DNA of 64,000 nucleotides from Nocardioides sp. Arc9.136 (GTDB lineage Bacteria > Actinomycetota > Actinomycetes > Propionibacteriales > Nocardioidaceae): NCBI RefSeq assembly GCF_030506255.1, contig NZ_CP113431.1, positions 1,488,001-1,552,000 of the forward strand, written 5' to 3'. How positions within the stretch are numbered: the first letter of the stretch is position 1; each line of letters starts with the position of its first letter. Shown here in pieces: positions 21,300-29,991 of this stretch. Below the pieces are notes generated by a model, which made no database searches, was not told where the DNA came from, and worked only from the letters and a program-made list of their open reading frames with translations. The position numbers were made by a program, and so were the translations under genes.

Positions 21300-23102
21300 G
21301 TGCGTCGCCGTTCCGACGAGGGAGGCGTCACGGTCCTCGTGGCCGTCTCGATGACCGTCCTGCTGCTCGTCGCCGCCTTCGCGGTCGACCTCGGGATGCA
21401 GAGGGTGGCGAGACGGGACATGCAGGCGTTGTCGGACATCGTCGCCCTGGACCTCTCCCGGGAGATGACGGGCCACGACGCCGCGACCGTCCTCGCCAGT
21501 ACCGCGTTCCGTGCTGCGGTCAAGGACGCGGTGGCCCGCAACGACGACAAGGTGCTCGGCAGCGCGCCGGACGTCCGCGTGGAGGTCGGTCGCGTGGTCG
21601 ACGGGGCCTTCACTGCCGCGGGAGCAGTCAGCTACGCGACGAGCTCGGCGACGGTGTCGTCGCCGTCGGTCACCGCAGGGTCGATGGTCCCGAACGCCGT
21701 CCGGGTGACCGCGTCGAACGGGGTCGACTTCGCCTTCGCGACCGGTCGCGGCGAGGTGTCGAGAGCGGCCACGGCGTCGTTGTCGTCCTTCGCCTGCTAC
21801 AAGCTGGGATCCTGGGCCACCAAGGTCGACACGGGCGACTCCGCGCTGCTCGACCCCGTCCTCCGCAAGATCGCCGAGCAGTCCGGAGCGTTCTCCAACG
21901 GCGCGGCGGTCGCAGCGTTGAGCTACACCGGCCTGGCAACCGCCGCGGTGGACCTCACCCAGCTCGCGGTGCGGCTCGGCGTCGGGTCGGTCGACCAGCT
22001 CGCCACGACGACGGTGACCATCAAGCAGCTCCTGGTGGCCGTCCGGGCACTGGCCCAGCCCGCCAGCACGGCCGTCGTGAACGTGCTCGACGTCCTCGTG
22101 GCCAACGCCAGCTCGACCGTCAGCGTGCAGCTCGGCAAGCTGGTCGGCGTCTCGAGCGGGGCGGGCTCGATGGCGGGCGCCACCGCGAACCTCCTGGACC
22201 TGGTCGGAGGCGCCGTGTCCGCGGTCAACGGCACCAACCTCGCCAACGTCCATCTCGGCGCCGGGATCCCGGGCCTCGCCAACGTCAACCTCCGGGCCAA
22301 GCTGGTCCAGGGCCCCCGGCAGTACTGCGGTGCTCCCGGGGACGGCACCACCATCGGGGTCGCGTCCGACACCGAGCAGCTGGGCGTCCACGTCGACGGC
22401 ACCCTGGCACCGACGACGACGAGCTTCGTGCCGCCGGTCATCGAGGGCCTCCTCGAGAACGTCGTCTCCGCGCAGATCACTGCCGAGAACCACGTCGCGA
22501 TCGACCTCAGCGTCGCCGGGACGAGCTCGAGGCTGAAGGCGGTGACCTGTGGGCAGCCGGACGGCATCGTCGTCGACGTCGAGAACGGGGTCGCGACCCT
22601 CTCGGTCCGGACGCCGCTGCGCGCGCGGGTGGGGGCGAAGGTCCTGGACGGCTCCTTCCTCGGACTGCCGAGCCTCGCCGAGGCGGTGATCGCCGTGGAC
22701 GCCGAGGTGCTGGTCCGGATCGCGGTGGGCGCGAACGGGCACGTCGACGTGAGGGTCGACGTCCCACCCCGGTCCTTCGACACGCCCTACGACACGGGCA
22801 GCGGGAGCGCCAGCCTCCAGTCGGTGTCGCGCACCTGGGCCAACATCAGCGCCCACGTGGGTGTCCTCGGAGGGCTGCTCGGCGCGGGCATCTACATCTC
22901 GCCGGCCAACCAGACGAAGCTGCTCGACGCCATCCTCACGTCCGGGCTCACCCGGCTCTTCGACCCGGCGAACCCGGCCAGCCTCACCGCCACGTTGCTC
23001 GACCCGCTCCTCGCGCTCGCCGGCGCACGCGTCGGGGGGTCCGACGTGGTGCTCGACAGCAGGCCCGCGCTCAGCTGCAGCGTGCCCAAGCTGGTCGGCT
23101 GA
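21300..23102 (+). CDS. TadG-like protein with long extracytoplasmic domain (pair 1)
   Basis: A 600-residue protein. The N-terminus (residues 6-50) matches the putative Flp-pilus assembly TadE/G-like (Tad) domain: DEGGVTVLVAVSMTVLLLVA, helix, then AVDLGMQRVARRDMQALSDIVALD. The remaining 550 residues are extracytoplasmic, rich in Val, Ala, Ser and Thr, low in charge and with few Cys. The Leu/Val-heavy stretch at about 205-330 is predicted helical and may pack as repeats. I recognise no enzyme motif. The GTG is immediately adjacent to the TadE-like stop, so the two are one unit. Confidence 0.78.
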   Translation: MRRRSDEGGVTVLVAVSMTVLLLVAAFAVDLGMQRVARRDMQALSDIVALDLSREMTGHDAATVLASTAFRAAVKDAVARNDDKVLGSAPDVRVEVGRVVDGAFTAAGAVSYATSSATVSSPSVTAGSMVPNAVRVTASNGVDFAFATGRGEVSRAATASLSSFACYKLGSWATKVDTGDSALLDPVLRKIAEQSGAFSNGAAVAALSYTGLATAAVDLTQLAVRLGVGSVDQLATTTVTIKQLLVAVRALAQPASTAVVNVLDVLVANASSTVSVQLGKLVGVSSGAGSMAGATANLLDLVGGAVSAVNGTNLANVHLGAGIPGLANVNLRAKLVQGPRQYCGAPGDGTTIGVASDTEQLGVHVDGTLAPTTTSFVPPVIEGLLENVVSAQITAENHVAIDLSVAGTSSRLKAVTCGQPDGIVVDVENGVATLSVRTPLRARVGAKVLDGSFLGLPSLAEAVIAVDAEVLVRIAVGANGHVDVRVDVPPRSFDTPYDTGSGSASLQSVSRTWANISAHVGVLGGLLGAGIYISPANQTKLLDAILTSGLTRLFDPANPASLTATLLDPLLALAGARVGGSDVVLDSRPALSCSVPKLVG

Positions 23103-23129
23103 AGGCCGTCCGCCGACCGGACCTTCCTC

Positions 23130-23147
23130 CTAGTCCATCCGGACTAG
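23130..23147. promoter_or_regulatory. Perfect inverted repeat CTAGTCC-N4-GGACTAG
   Basis: Seven-base arms around ATCC in the 121-base gap between the two Tad-like pairs. It lies 29 bases upstream of a -10-like TACGCT (23176-23181), so it could be an operator for pair 2 or a weak terminator of pair 1. Confidence 0.4.
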
Positions 23148-23223
23148 CGACCCGGTCGGCCCGGGTAAAGATGCCTACGCTCCTGGTCTCGGACCATCGG
23201 GGGTCGTAGGGAGGAGCACCAGG

Positions 23224-23679
23224 TTGACCGGCCGTCGGCTCACGCAGCGCCGCGGCAAGGAGGGGGGAGCGGCTGCGGTCGAGTTCGCGCTCGTGCTGCC
23301 GCTCTTGCTGCTGCTCGTCTTCGGCATCGTCCAGTACGGCTTGTACTTCTGGACGTTGCAGGGAGGCAGCGACATCGCGCGCGACGCCGCGCGCCAGTCG
23401 GCTGTCGGCACGCCCGCGAGGTGCGTGGACTTCCGTACCTCGGTCCGGTCGCAGGTCGAGACGCTGAACGGCGCTGGGGAGGCCGCCTCGATCACCCGCA
23501 CGTACGTCGACTCGATGCCTCCTGGCATCAACGTCGGCGACACCGTCAAGGTGCGCGTGGAGTTCCCTGCCGCCGACCTCCAGCTGCCGTTCCTGCCCTT
23601 CCTCCACGGAGGTCTGGTGTCGACGACCGCCGAGGCCCGGGTCGAGTTCGTGCCGTCCGCGCCCGAGGCGTGCTCATGA
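23224..23679 (+). CDS. TadE-like pseudopilin (pair 2)
   Basis: A 151-residue TadE-family protein with basic start, signature GGAAAVEFALVLPLLLLLVFG (Glu at position 5 of the hydrophobic stretch), YGLYFW and then a folded extracytoplasmic part with one mid Cys and one terminal Cys. The start is a TTG with GGAGGAG eight bases upstream. It differs from the pair 1 TadE protein outside the signature, so this is not a recent copy. Its stop overlaps the next ATG (ATGA). Confidence 0.86.
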   Translation: MTGRRLTQRRGKEGGAAAVEFALVLPLLLLLVFGIVQYGLYFWTLQGGSDIARDAARQSAVGTPARCVDFRTSVRSQVETLNGAGEAASITRTYVDSMPPGINVGDTVKVRVEFPAADLQLPFLPFLHGGLVSTTAEARVEFVPSAPEACS

Positions 23680-25673
23680 GGAGGCGACTGGCGCACCGCG
23701 ACGAGGGTGGAGCCGTCGCGGTGATGGTCGGTGTCCTCGCCGTCGTCCTCTTCGGGGTCGCCGCCCTCGCCGTCGACCTGGGCAACGCCTGGGCGCGCGA
23801 GCGGTCCGTGCAGAAGCAGGTCGACCTGACCGCACTGAGCGTGAGCCACCTCCTGCCGGCCTCCGAGACCGACCTGGCGACGATCACGACCGCTGCTGCG
23901 GCCTACCTGGTGCGCAACGCCGCCTCCGGCCAGGGAACGGTCCTGCCGGGCGACCTCCACAACGGCTCCGTCCTCGACGGCGAGGTGCACCTGCAGGACG
24001 AGAACGGAGCGCCCTGCCAGACCGACTGCGTACGGCTCTCCGTCACCGCTCCTCAGGCACGCGTCGACTTCGGCCTGGCCGGAGCGCTCGGACAGGGCGG
24101 TACGGACGTCCAGCGCTCCGCCACGGTGCAGGTGTTCTCGTCGATCCCCCGTGGCGAGAGCGTGCTGCCGTTCTGGTTGCCGAGCGGGTGTGCGCTGGGC
24201 CCGGCCATGCTCGATGCGACGCCGGGGAGCGGCCCGGGGAAGTTCGGCTCCACGACGGTCACGGCCGACGCGGACGAGGCCGCGACCAGCGCGCGGTCGG
24301 CTCCGAGCGCCGCGACGGCGTCCCCGGCCGCGACGCCGGCCGCGACGCCGGCCGCGACGCCGACCGCGACGCCTACCGCGACGCCTACCGCGACGCCGAC
24401 CGCGACGCCTACCGCGACGCCGACCGCGACGCCGACCGCGACGCCGACGGTGCTCCCGAGCGACGTCCAGCAGGGTGGCCACACCGTCGTGGGCCCGATC
24501 GTCCCGAGCGTCGCCTGGGTGGGACAGACGCTGACGGTCAGCAATCTGCGGCTGACCAAGATCCCGAGCAACATCGACCGCGCTTCGATCCGGTTCGTGG
24601 CACCTGACGGCACCTGGCACGAGTACGCCGCGATGGACGTCGGCAGGACCGACCCACTGATCGTGCCCCCCTTCTCGATCGGACCCGAGGTCACCGGCAC
24701 GCCCGGGACGTGGCGGGTCTACGGAGTGGTGCAGGAGAAGAACGACAGGAAGCTCCCGCAGATCTCGGTGGACCACCAGACGCTGACCGTCAACGGGACG
24801 CCGCCGGCCTCGGCACCGCCTGCCCCTGCGCCCGCGCCCCTCCCGGCGACCGGCGCCGGCATGGACTCCGAGATCGTCGTGCCCGCGTCGACGGCGGTCG
24901 GTTGCGTCGGGCAGCAGCGGGGCAACTTCGGACAGCTCGACAGCCCGCGCAAGAGCGGTGAGGGGACTGCGGACGCGCTCGCGCTGAACATCGCCGCCGG
25001 CCTCGACCACCTGCTCGAGCCCTACCGGTTCGCGAGCGGAGCTGCCGTGGTCAAGGAGTGCGGGTCCGGCACCAGGACGATCCCCGGCGCCCGCCTCGAC
25101 GACGTGTCCCAGGACGGGCGGAACTGCATCACGGGTCTTCCGGGCAACCGGGTCTCCCCGCTGGGCCCCGGGTTCCTCACCGGAGTGGGGGCCCGGCCGG
25201 GTCGCATCGCTGCCGAGCGGGGCAGCACGACGTGCCAGGGTCGGTCGGACGTGTCGTACGGCGGCGCGACCATCAACAACGACGTCCTCTCCTGCTTCCT
25301 CCGGGGCGGGGCCTCCCTCGACGACATCAGCAAGGCGACGGGCGTGACGCCCGCGATGCTGGACCCGGCGGTCATCCGGTCGCCGCGGTTCGTCTGGGTG
25401 CCGGTGGTCCACGCCGCGGACCGCGTGCAGAAGGGCTTCCAGCCGATCCGCGAGTTCGTGCCGGCGTTCGTCACCGACGAGTCGCCGGTGAGCACCCGAG
25501 GGCTGTCGGACGCGACGGCGGCCAACGGGATCGTCCTGAACGGGGGAGGCAGGCAGGTCCAAGGCATCCAGGTCTACGTCTTCAACAAGGACGCCCTCCC
25601 GATCGAGGCGTCCGCGCCGACGGTGGCCTACGACCCGGTGGTGGGCATGAAAGTGGGGCGCCTGGTCCGCTGA
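23676..25673 (+). CDS. TadG-like protein with Ala-Thr-Pro repeat linker (pair 2)
   Basis: A 665-residue surface protein. Residues 9-55 form the TadE/G-like N-terminal helix (GGAVAVMVGVLAVVLFGVAA, then AVDLGNAWARERSVQKQVDL). An extracytoplasmic domain to about 205 is followed by a disordered linker with ten four-residue Ala-Thr-Pro-Thr/Ala units (219-258) and a beta-rich domain (about 265-375) with an Ig-like look. A second Pro/Ala linker leads to a C-terminal Cys-containing domain (about 400-665). No enzyme motif is seen. It is coupled to the TadE-like gene. The repeat linker probably extends the C-terminal domain from the membrane. Confidence 0.78.
   Translation: MRRRLAHRDEGGAVAVMVGVLAVVLFGVAALAVDLGNAWARERSVQKQVDLTALSVSHLLPASETDLATITTAAAAYLVRNAASGQGTVLPGDLHNGSVLDGEVHLQDENGAPCQTDCVRLSVTAPQARVDFGLAGALGQGGTDVQRSATVQVFSSIPRGESVLPFWLPSGCALGPAMLDATPGSGPGKFGSTTVTADADEAATSARSAPSAATASPAATPAATPAATPTATPTATPTATPTATPTATPTATPTATPTVLPSDVQQGGHTVVGPIVPSVAWVGQTLTVSNLRLTKIPSNIDRASIRFVAPDGTWHEYAAMDVGRTDPLIVPPFSIGPEVTGTPGTWRVYGVVQEKNDRKLPQISVDHQTLTVNGTPPASAPPAPAPAPLPATGAGMDSEIVVPASTAVGCVGQQRGNFGQLDSPRKSGEGTADALALNIAAGLDHLLEPYRFASGAAVVKECGSGTRTIPGARLDDVSQDGRNCITGLPGNRVSPLGPGFLTGVGARPGRIAAERGSTTCQGRSDVSYGGATINNDVLSCFLRGGASLDDISKATGVTPAMLDPAVIRSPRFVWVPVVHAADRVQKGFQPIREFVPAFVTDESPVSTRGLSDATAANGIVLNGGGRQVQGIQVYVFNKDALPIEASAPTVAYDPVVGMKVGRLVR
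24330..24449 (+). repeat. In-frame 12-bp minisatellite, ten copies
   Basis: Ten consecutive units of GCGACGCC(G/T)(A/G)C(C/G), each coding Ala-Thr-Pro-Thr or Ala-Thr-Pro-Ala, preceded by one degenerate unit at 24318-24329. Copies differ only at bases 9, 10 and 12. As the unit is a multiple of three, gain or loss of copies changes linker length without breaking the frame. Confidence 0.95.
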
Positions 25674-25763
25674 CGGCCCAGCTGGCGCTCACAGCGGGTC
25701 GGTGACGACGCTTGTCCACACGGCGGTCCTCGAGGCCGGTCGAGCGCCAGCCGTCCGCGGCAG

Positions 25764-25779
25764 CCTCCTGGGCAGGAGG
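25764..25779 (+). promoter_or_regulatory. Hairpin enclosing the yraN ribosome-binding site
   Basis: CCTCCTG-GG-CAGGAGG: the right arm holds the AGGAGG that lies eight bases before the yraN ATG, so folding would hide the site. A longer-range pair GCTGGCGCTC (25681-25690) / GAGCGCCAGC (25742-25751) lies upstream in the same leader. Confidence 0.4.
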
Positions 25780-25787
25780 TCGAGGAC

Positions 25788-26156
25788 ATGACGACGACAG
25801 CAGCGCGGAACCACGCGGTGGGGCAGTACGGCGAGACGCTGGCCGCCCGGCACCTGGTCGCGGAGGGCATGGCCCTCCTCGACCGCAACTGGCGGTGCGA
25901 GCAGGGCGAGATCGACCTGGTCCTGCGGGACGGGCGGACGGTCGTCGTCTGCGAGGTCAAGACCCGCAGCGGCAGGGTCGGCGGCACGCCGCACGAGGCG
26001 GTGACCGACATCAAGGTCGCCCGGCTGCGACGGCTGGCGAACCGCTGGCTGGAGGAGCACGGCGTGGCCCACCTCGAGGCACGCGTCGACATGGTCTGCG
26101 TGCAGCTGCCACGACGCGGTGCCGCCGAGCTGGACCACGTGCGGGGGATCGGCTGA
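25788..26156 (+). CDS. yraN: YraN/UPF0102 family putative nuclease
   Basis: A 122-residue protein with the restriction-endonuclease-like fold of UPF0102: GQYGETLAARHLVAEG (residues 12-27), the active-site pattern GEIDLVLRDGRTVVVCEVKTRS (Asp45, Glu57, Lys59) and the C-terminal RVDMVCV. The family's DNA role is unclear, but it stands beside comM and dprA in most actinobacteria. The ATG follows a strong AGGAGG held in a hairpin. The stop and the next ATG share one base (TGATG). Confidence 0.9.
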   Translation: MTTTAARNHAVGQYGETLAARHLVAEGMALLDRNWRCEQGEIDLVLRDGRTVVVCEVKTRSGRVGGTPHEAVTDIKVARLRRLANRWLEEHGVAHLEARVDMVCVQLPRRGAAELDHVRGIG

Positions 26157-27739
26157 TGGCCTTCGCCACCGCGCACACCGTCTCGCTCCAGGGAGCGGTC
26201 GGCCACCTGATCGAGGTGCAGGCCGACGTGTCCCCGGGCATCGTCGCGACGATCGTCGTCGGCCGGCCGGACGTCTCCCTCAACGAGGCGCGGGACCGCT
26301 GCCGGATGGCGATCGCCAACAGCGACCTCGGGTGGCCCGCCACCAAGCGGGTGACGATCCTGCTGAGCCCCGCAGACCTGAGCAAGACCGGCAGCCACTT
26401 CGACCTCGCGATGGCGGTCGCGGTGCTCGGCGCCAACGGGGCGGTCCCGAAGCCCAGCCTCCAGGGCTGCCTCTTCGTCGGCGAGCTCACCCTGGCCGGT
26501 GGGCTCCGCTCGGTCCCCGGGGTGCTGCCGATGGTGCTGGCCGCCGCGCGCCGGGGGATCACCGAGGTCTACGTGCCCGAGCCGCAGGCGGCGGAGGCCG
26601 CGATGGTCCCCGGGGTGTCGGTGTACGGCATGCGCTCGCTGGCGCAGGTCGCGGCGCAGCTGGCGGGGGAGGAGGTGCCCGAGGCGCCGCCGGTGGCGGA
26701 GCAGTCCGGCAGCCGCCTGCTCTCGTGGCGGGGCGACGACCGGCTCGACGACACCGACATGGTCGACGTCCTCGGCCTGGCGGACGCCCGCTACGCCCTG
26801 GAGGTCGCCGCGGCCGGCGGCCACCACGTCATGCTCACCGGCCCGAAGGGCGCGGGCAAGACGACGCTGGCCGAGCGGATGCCCGGCCTGCTGCCGGACC
26901 TCGACGGTGAGGAGTCGCTCGAGCTGACGGCGATCCACTCGCTCGCCGGCGTCCTCGACCCCGCCGGCGGGATGCTGACCCGCCCGCCGTTCGCGGCGCC
27001 GCACCACGACGCCAGCAAGGCCAGCCTGATCGGCGGGGGGAGCGGACGGGTCCGCCCGGGGGCGATCAGCCGGGCACACCACGGCGTCCTGTTCCTCGAC
27101 GAGTTCCCGTTGTTCCGCACCGACGTCATCGAGGCGCTGCGCCAACCGCTCGAGAGCGGGGACGTGACCATCGCGCGGGGCGAGGAGTCGGCGACCTTCC
27201 CCGCGCGCGGCATCGTGGTCGTGGCCTGCAACCCCTGTCCGTGCGGTGAGTACTCGCCGGTCGCGCGGGACAACCAGTGCAAGTGTGGCGAGCGCGCACG
27301 CCGGGACTACCGCAGCCGGATCACCGGGCCGCTCAGCGACCGGATCGACATCACCCGCGAGGTCGCCCCGCTCAAGGGCGGGGAGGTCGGCGCGGCGCCC
27401 CCGGAGCCCACGGCGGCGATCCGGGCGCGGGTGACCGCGGCTCGCGACCGCCAGGCCCAGCGGTACGCCGGCTGCGGGTGGCGCCTGAACGGGCACGCGC
27501 CCGGACCTGCGCTCCGCGACCTGTGGCCGCTGACGGCGTCCGCGCAGCGGGTGCTGGACGACAAGATCAGCAAGGGCCTGCTGACCCGGCGCGGGGCGGT
27601 GCGGGTCCACCGCCTCGCCTGGACGGTCGCCGACCTCGCGGGTGCTCCGGGCCCCGGGGAGGTCGAGCTGTGCACTGCCCTGAGGCTGCGCACGGCCGAG
27701 CCGCTCATGCTCTCGGACCTGACCAGGAGGGCGGGATGA
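26156..27739 (+). CDS. comM: YifB/ComM family Mg-chelatase-like AAA+ ATPase
   Basis: A 527-residue AAA+ helicase-like protein. Family members promote branch migration of incoming DNA in natural transformation and are found widely outside competent species. An N-terminal Lon-protease-like S5 domain (1-165, FATAHTVSLQGAVGHLIEVQ) precedes the ATPase with Walker A GPKGAGKTTLAERMP (about 229-243), Walker B HHGVLFLDEFPLF, the zinc-like CNPCPCG with a later CKCG, and the Mg_chelatase C-terminal helical domain. It lies between yraN and dprA with start/stop overlaps on both sides. Confidence 0.93.
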   Translation: MAFATAHTVSLQGAVGHLIEVQADVSPGIVATIVVGRPDVSLNEARDRCRMAIANSDLGWPATKRVTILLSPADLSKTGSHFDLAMAVAVLGANGAVPKPSLQGCLFVGELTLAGGLRSVPGVLPMVLAAARRGITEVYVPEPQAAEAAMVPGVSVYGMRSLAQVAAQLAGEEVPEAPPVAEQSGSRLLSWRGDDRLDDTDMVDVLGLADARYALEVAAAGGHHVMLTGPKGAGKTTLAERMPGLLPDLDGEESLELTAIHSLAGVLDPAGGMLTRPPFAAPHHDASKASLIGGGSGRVRPGAISRAHHGVLFLDEFPLFRTDVIEALRQPLESGDVTIARGEESATFPARGIVVVACNPCPCGEYSPVARDNQCKCGERARRDYRSRITGPLSDRIDITREVAPLKGGEVGAAPPEPTAAIRARVTAARDRQAQRYAGCGWRLNGHAPGPALRDLWPLTASAQRVLDDKISKGLLTRRGAVRVHRLAWTVADLAGAPGPGEVELCTALRLRTAEPLMLSDLTRRAG

Positions 27740-28950
27740 GCGAGCCGTCCCCGTCGACGCCGGACACCCCGCCGGACACCCGGCCGGACCACACGCGGGA
27801 CAGGACGCCCGGGGAGCCGTCGGACCGCGAGCGGGTGGCACGCGTCGCCCTGTCGCGGCTGACCGAGCCCGGCGACCCGCGCATCGCCGGGCTCACCGCC
27901 GAGCTCGGCGCGGTCGAGCTGCACCAGGCCCTCGCCCACGAGCGGGACCCGGGCAACGGGGTCCTGACCGACGTCGCGGAGCGGCTGGCGACCATGGAGC
28001 CGGAGCGCGACCTGGAGATCGCCGCCCGGCTGGGCATCCGGTTCGTCGTCCCGGGCGACGCCGAGTGGCCGGCGCAGCTCGACGGGCTCGGGTCCGCGGG
28101 GGACGTGCAGGGGCGCACCGGCGCACCCCTCGGCCTGTGGGCGAGAGGGCCTCTGCGTCTCGACGGGCTCGACGGCTCGCTGGCGGTGGTCGGCTCCCGC
28201 TCCGCCACGACGTACGGCGCGGACGTCGCCGCCTCGATCGGCGCCTGCGCCGCCGGGGCCGGCGTCCCGGTGGTCTCCGGCGCGGCGTTCGGGATCGACC
28301 AGGCGGCCCACCGCGGGGCGATCGCGGTCGACGGCCCGACCGTGGCCGTCCTGGCCTGCGGGGTCGACCGGGCCTACCCTGCCGCGCACCGCTCGTTGCT
28401 GGCCCACCTCGCAGCGGAGGGGCTGGTCGTCTCCGAGCTCCCGCCGGGGTCGGCACCGACCCGGCTGCGCTTCCTCGCCCGGAACCGGCTCATCGCTGCC
28501 CTGACGCGAGGCACGGTCGTCGTCGAGGCGGCCGTGCGGAGCGGCGCGCTGAACACCGCCAACTGGGCCGGACGGCTCAACCGCGTCCTGATGGGCGTTC
28601 CCGGCCCGGTGACGAGCGCGCCCTCCCAGGGTGTGCACCAGCTGGTGCGAACCGGCGCGGCCACCCTGGTGACGTCCGGGGAGGACGTCCTGGAGCTGAT
28701 CGGGGTCTCCGGAGCCCACCTGGTCGAGGAGCCGCGTGGGCCGGTGCGCCAGCGGGACCGGTTGTCGCTGCGCCAGCAGCAGGTGCTCGACGCGGTGCCG
28801 GTCGCGTCCGGGGCCAGGTCCGACTCGATCGCGCGAGCGGCCGGGCTCGGGCTGGTCGAGGTGCGTTCCGGGCTGGTGCGCCTGCACGCCCTCGGTCTCG
28901 TCGACGAGGGACCGGACGGGTGGCGGCTCGCCGCGCTGGCTCACCGGTGA
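27736..28950 (+). CDS. dprA: DNA processing protein DprA
   Basis: DprA binds single-stranded DNA and loads RecA. The 404 residues have a disordered Pro/Asp-rich N-terminus (1-35), a SAM-like segment (to about 125), the Rossmann-fold DprA domain (about 135-335) with AVVGSRSATTYG, VVSGAAFGIDQAAHRGA, ACGVDRAYPAAH and FLARNRLIAALT, and a C-terminal winged helix (about 340-404). It is coupled to comM by ATGA overlap. In this lineage the trio is conserved even where transformation is not known. Confidence 0.94.
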   Translation: MSEPSPSTPDTPPDTRPDHTRDRTPGEPSDRERVARVALSRLTEPGDPRIAGLTAELGAVELHQALAHERDPGNGVLTDVAERLATMEPERDLEIAARLGIRFVVPGDAEWPAQLDGLGSAGDVQGRTGAPLGLWARGPLRLDGLDGSLAVVGSRSATTYGADVAASIGACAAGAGVPVVSGAAFGIDQAAHRGAIAVDGPTVAVLACGVDRAYPAAHRSLLAHLAAEGLVVSELPPGSAPTRLRFLARNRLIAALTRGTVVVEAAVRSGALNTANWAGRLNRVLMGVPGPVTSAPSQGVHQLVRTGAATLVTSGEDVLELIGVSGAHLVEEPRGPVRQRDRLSLRQQQVLDAVPVASGARSDSIARAAGLGLVEVRSGLVRLHALGLVDEGPDGWRLAALAHR

Positions 28951-28966
28951 GGGGGCTCGCGCTTCC

Positions 28967-28972
28967 TAGACT
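28967..28972 (+). promoter_or_regulatory. -10-like TAGACT of xerC
   Basis: TAGACT with eight bases to the GTG start at 28981 and no Shine-Dalgarno sequence between; identical hexamer to that of lepB. Confidence 0.45.
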
Positions 28973-28980
28973 CGGCGACC

Positions 28981-29991
28981 GTGGGGAACCAGGAGCACGA
29001 GCCGCGGGCGGCCGGACCGCAGTCCGAGGACCTGCCCGAGGGCCGGCCCGAAGACCCGCCCGGGGACTTGCCGGACGTGCTGCCCGAGCCGATGGCCCGC
29101 GTGCTCGCCGACTACGAGCGCCACCTGGTCTCCGAGCGGGACCTGACGCCGCACACGGTGCGCGCCTACACCACCGACGTCTCCGGCCTGCTCGAGCACG
29201 CGGCCCGGCTCGGCCACACCGACCCGGCCGAGCTGGACCTGCGCGCCCTGCGCAGCTGGCTGGCCAAGCAGCAGACCCTGGGCCGTTCCCGGACGACGGT
29301 CGCCCGCCGGGCGACCGCGGCCCGGGTGTTCACCGCCTGGCTGCTGCGCACCGGGCGAGCGGCGACCGACGCCGGCGCCAGCCTGGGATCGCCCAAGGCG
29401 CACAAGACGCTGCCGCCGGTGCTGCGGGCCGACGAGGCCGCGGACCTGGTGCGCGCGGCAGCCGAGCGCGCCGACGACGGCAGCCCGGTCGGCCTGCGCG
29501 ACGTCGCGATGATCGAGCTGCTCTACGCCACCGGGATCCGGGTGGGCGAGCTCGTCGGTCTCGACGTCGACGACGTCGACCGCGACCGCAACGTCGTGCG
29601 GGTGCTGGGCAAGGGCCGCAAGGAGCGGACGGTGCCGTTCGGCCGCCCCGCCGCGCGCGCCCTCGACTTCTGGACCAAGCACGGTCGGCCGCACCTGGCC
29701 GCCGACGGTTCGGGGCCGGCCCTGTTCCTCGGTGTCCGCGGCCGGCGGATCGACCAGCGGGCCGTCCGGACGCTCGTCCACCGGCGCATCGCCGACGTCC
29801 CGGGCGCCCCGGACATCGGTCCGCACGGCCTGCGGCACACCGCTGCGACCCACCTGCTCGAGGGCGGCGCCGACCTGCGCTCGGTCCAGGAGATCCTCGG
29901 CCACGCGTCACTGGCCACGACCCAGCTCTACACGCACGTCACCACCGACCGCCTGCGTCGCGCCTACCAGCAGGCGCACCCCCGGGCCTGA
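28981..29991 (+). CDS. xerC: Tyrosine recombinase XerC
   Basis: Site-specific recombinase that resolves chromosome dimers at dif with XerD. After an acidic, Pro-rich N-terminal stretch (1-35) come the SAM-like core-binding domain (about 38-125) and the catalytic domain with Arg187 (ATGIRVGEL), the Lys in GKGRKER, His282-x-x-Arg285-His286 (HGLRHTA), the His in GHAS and the nucleophile Tyr317 (QLYTHV). All catalytic residues are present. The position between dprA and rpsB matches M. tuberculosis, so it is the housekeeping enzyme rather than a mobile-element integrase. Its end overlaps the convergent M23-like gene by 28 bases. Confidence 0.93.
   Translation: MGNQEHEPRAAGPQSEDLPEGRPEDPPGDLPDVLPEPMARVLADYERHLVSERDLTPHTVRAYTTDVSGLLEHAARLGHTDPAELDLRALRSWLAKQQTLGRSRTTVARRATAARVFTAWLLRTGRAATDAGASLGSPKAHKTLPPVLRADEAADLVRAAAERADDGSPVGLRDVAMIELLYATGIRVGELVGLDVDDVDRDRNVVRVLGKGRKERTVPFGRPAARALDFWTKHGRPHLAADGSGPALFLGVRGRRIDQRAVRTLVHRRIADVPGAPDIGPHGLRHTAATHLLEGGADLRSVQEILGHASLATTQLYTHVTTDRLRRAYQQAHPRA

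Noticed and set aside
24330..24449. The 12-bp repeat as a CRISPR or regulatory array
   Set aside because: Units are contiguous without spacers and lie in frame inside a gene, coding a Thr/Pro-rich linker.
24830..24870. LPATG in the second TadG-like protein as a sortase signal
   Set aside because: It lies near residue 389 of 665, with no hydrophobic segment and positive tail after it; it is part of a Pro/Ala linker.
28981..29991. The tyrosine recombinase as integrase of a mobile element
   Set aside because: Neighbours are core genes in conserved order, no att-like direct repeats or cargo are seen, and the length and motifs fit XerC.
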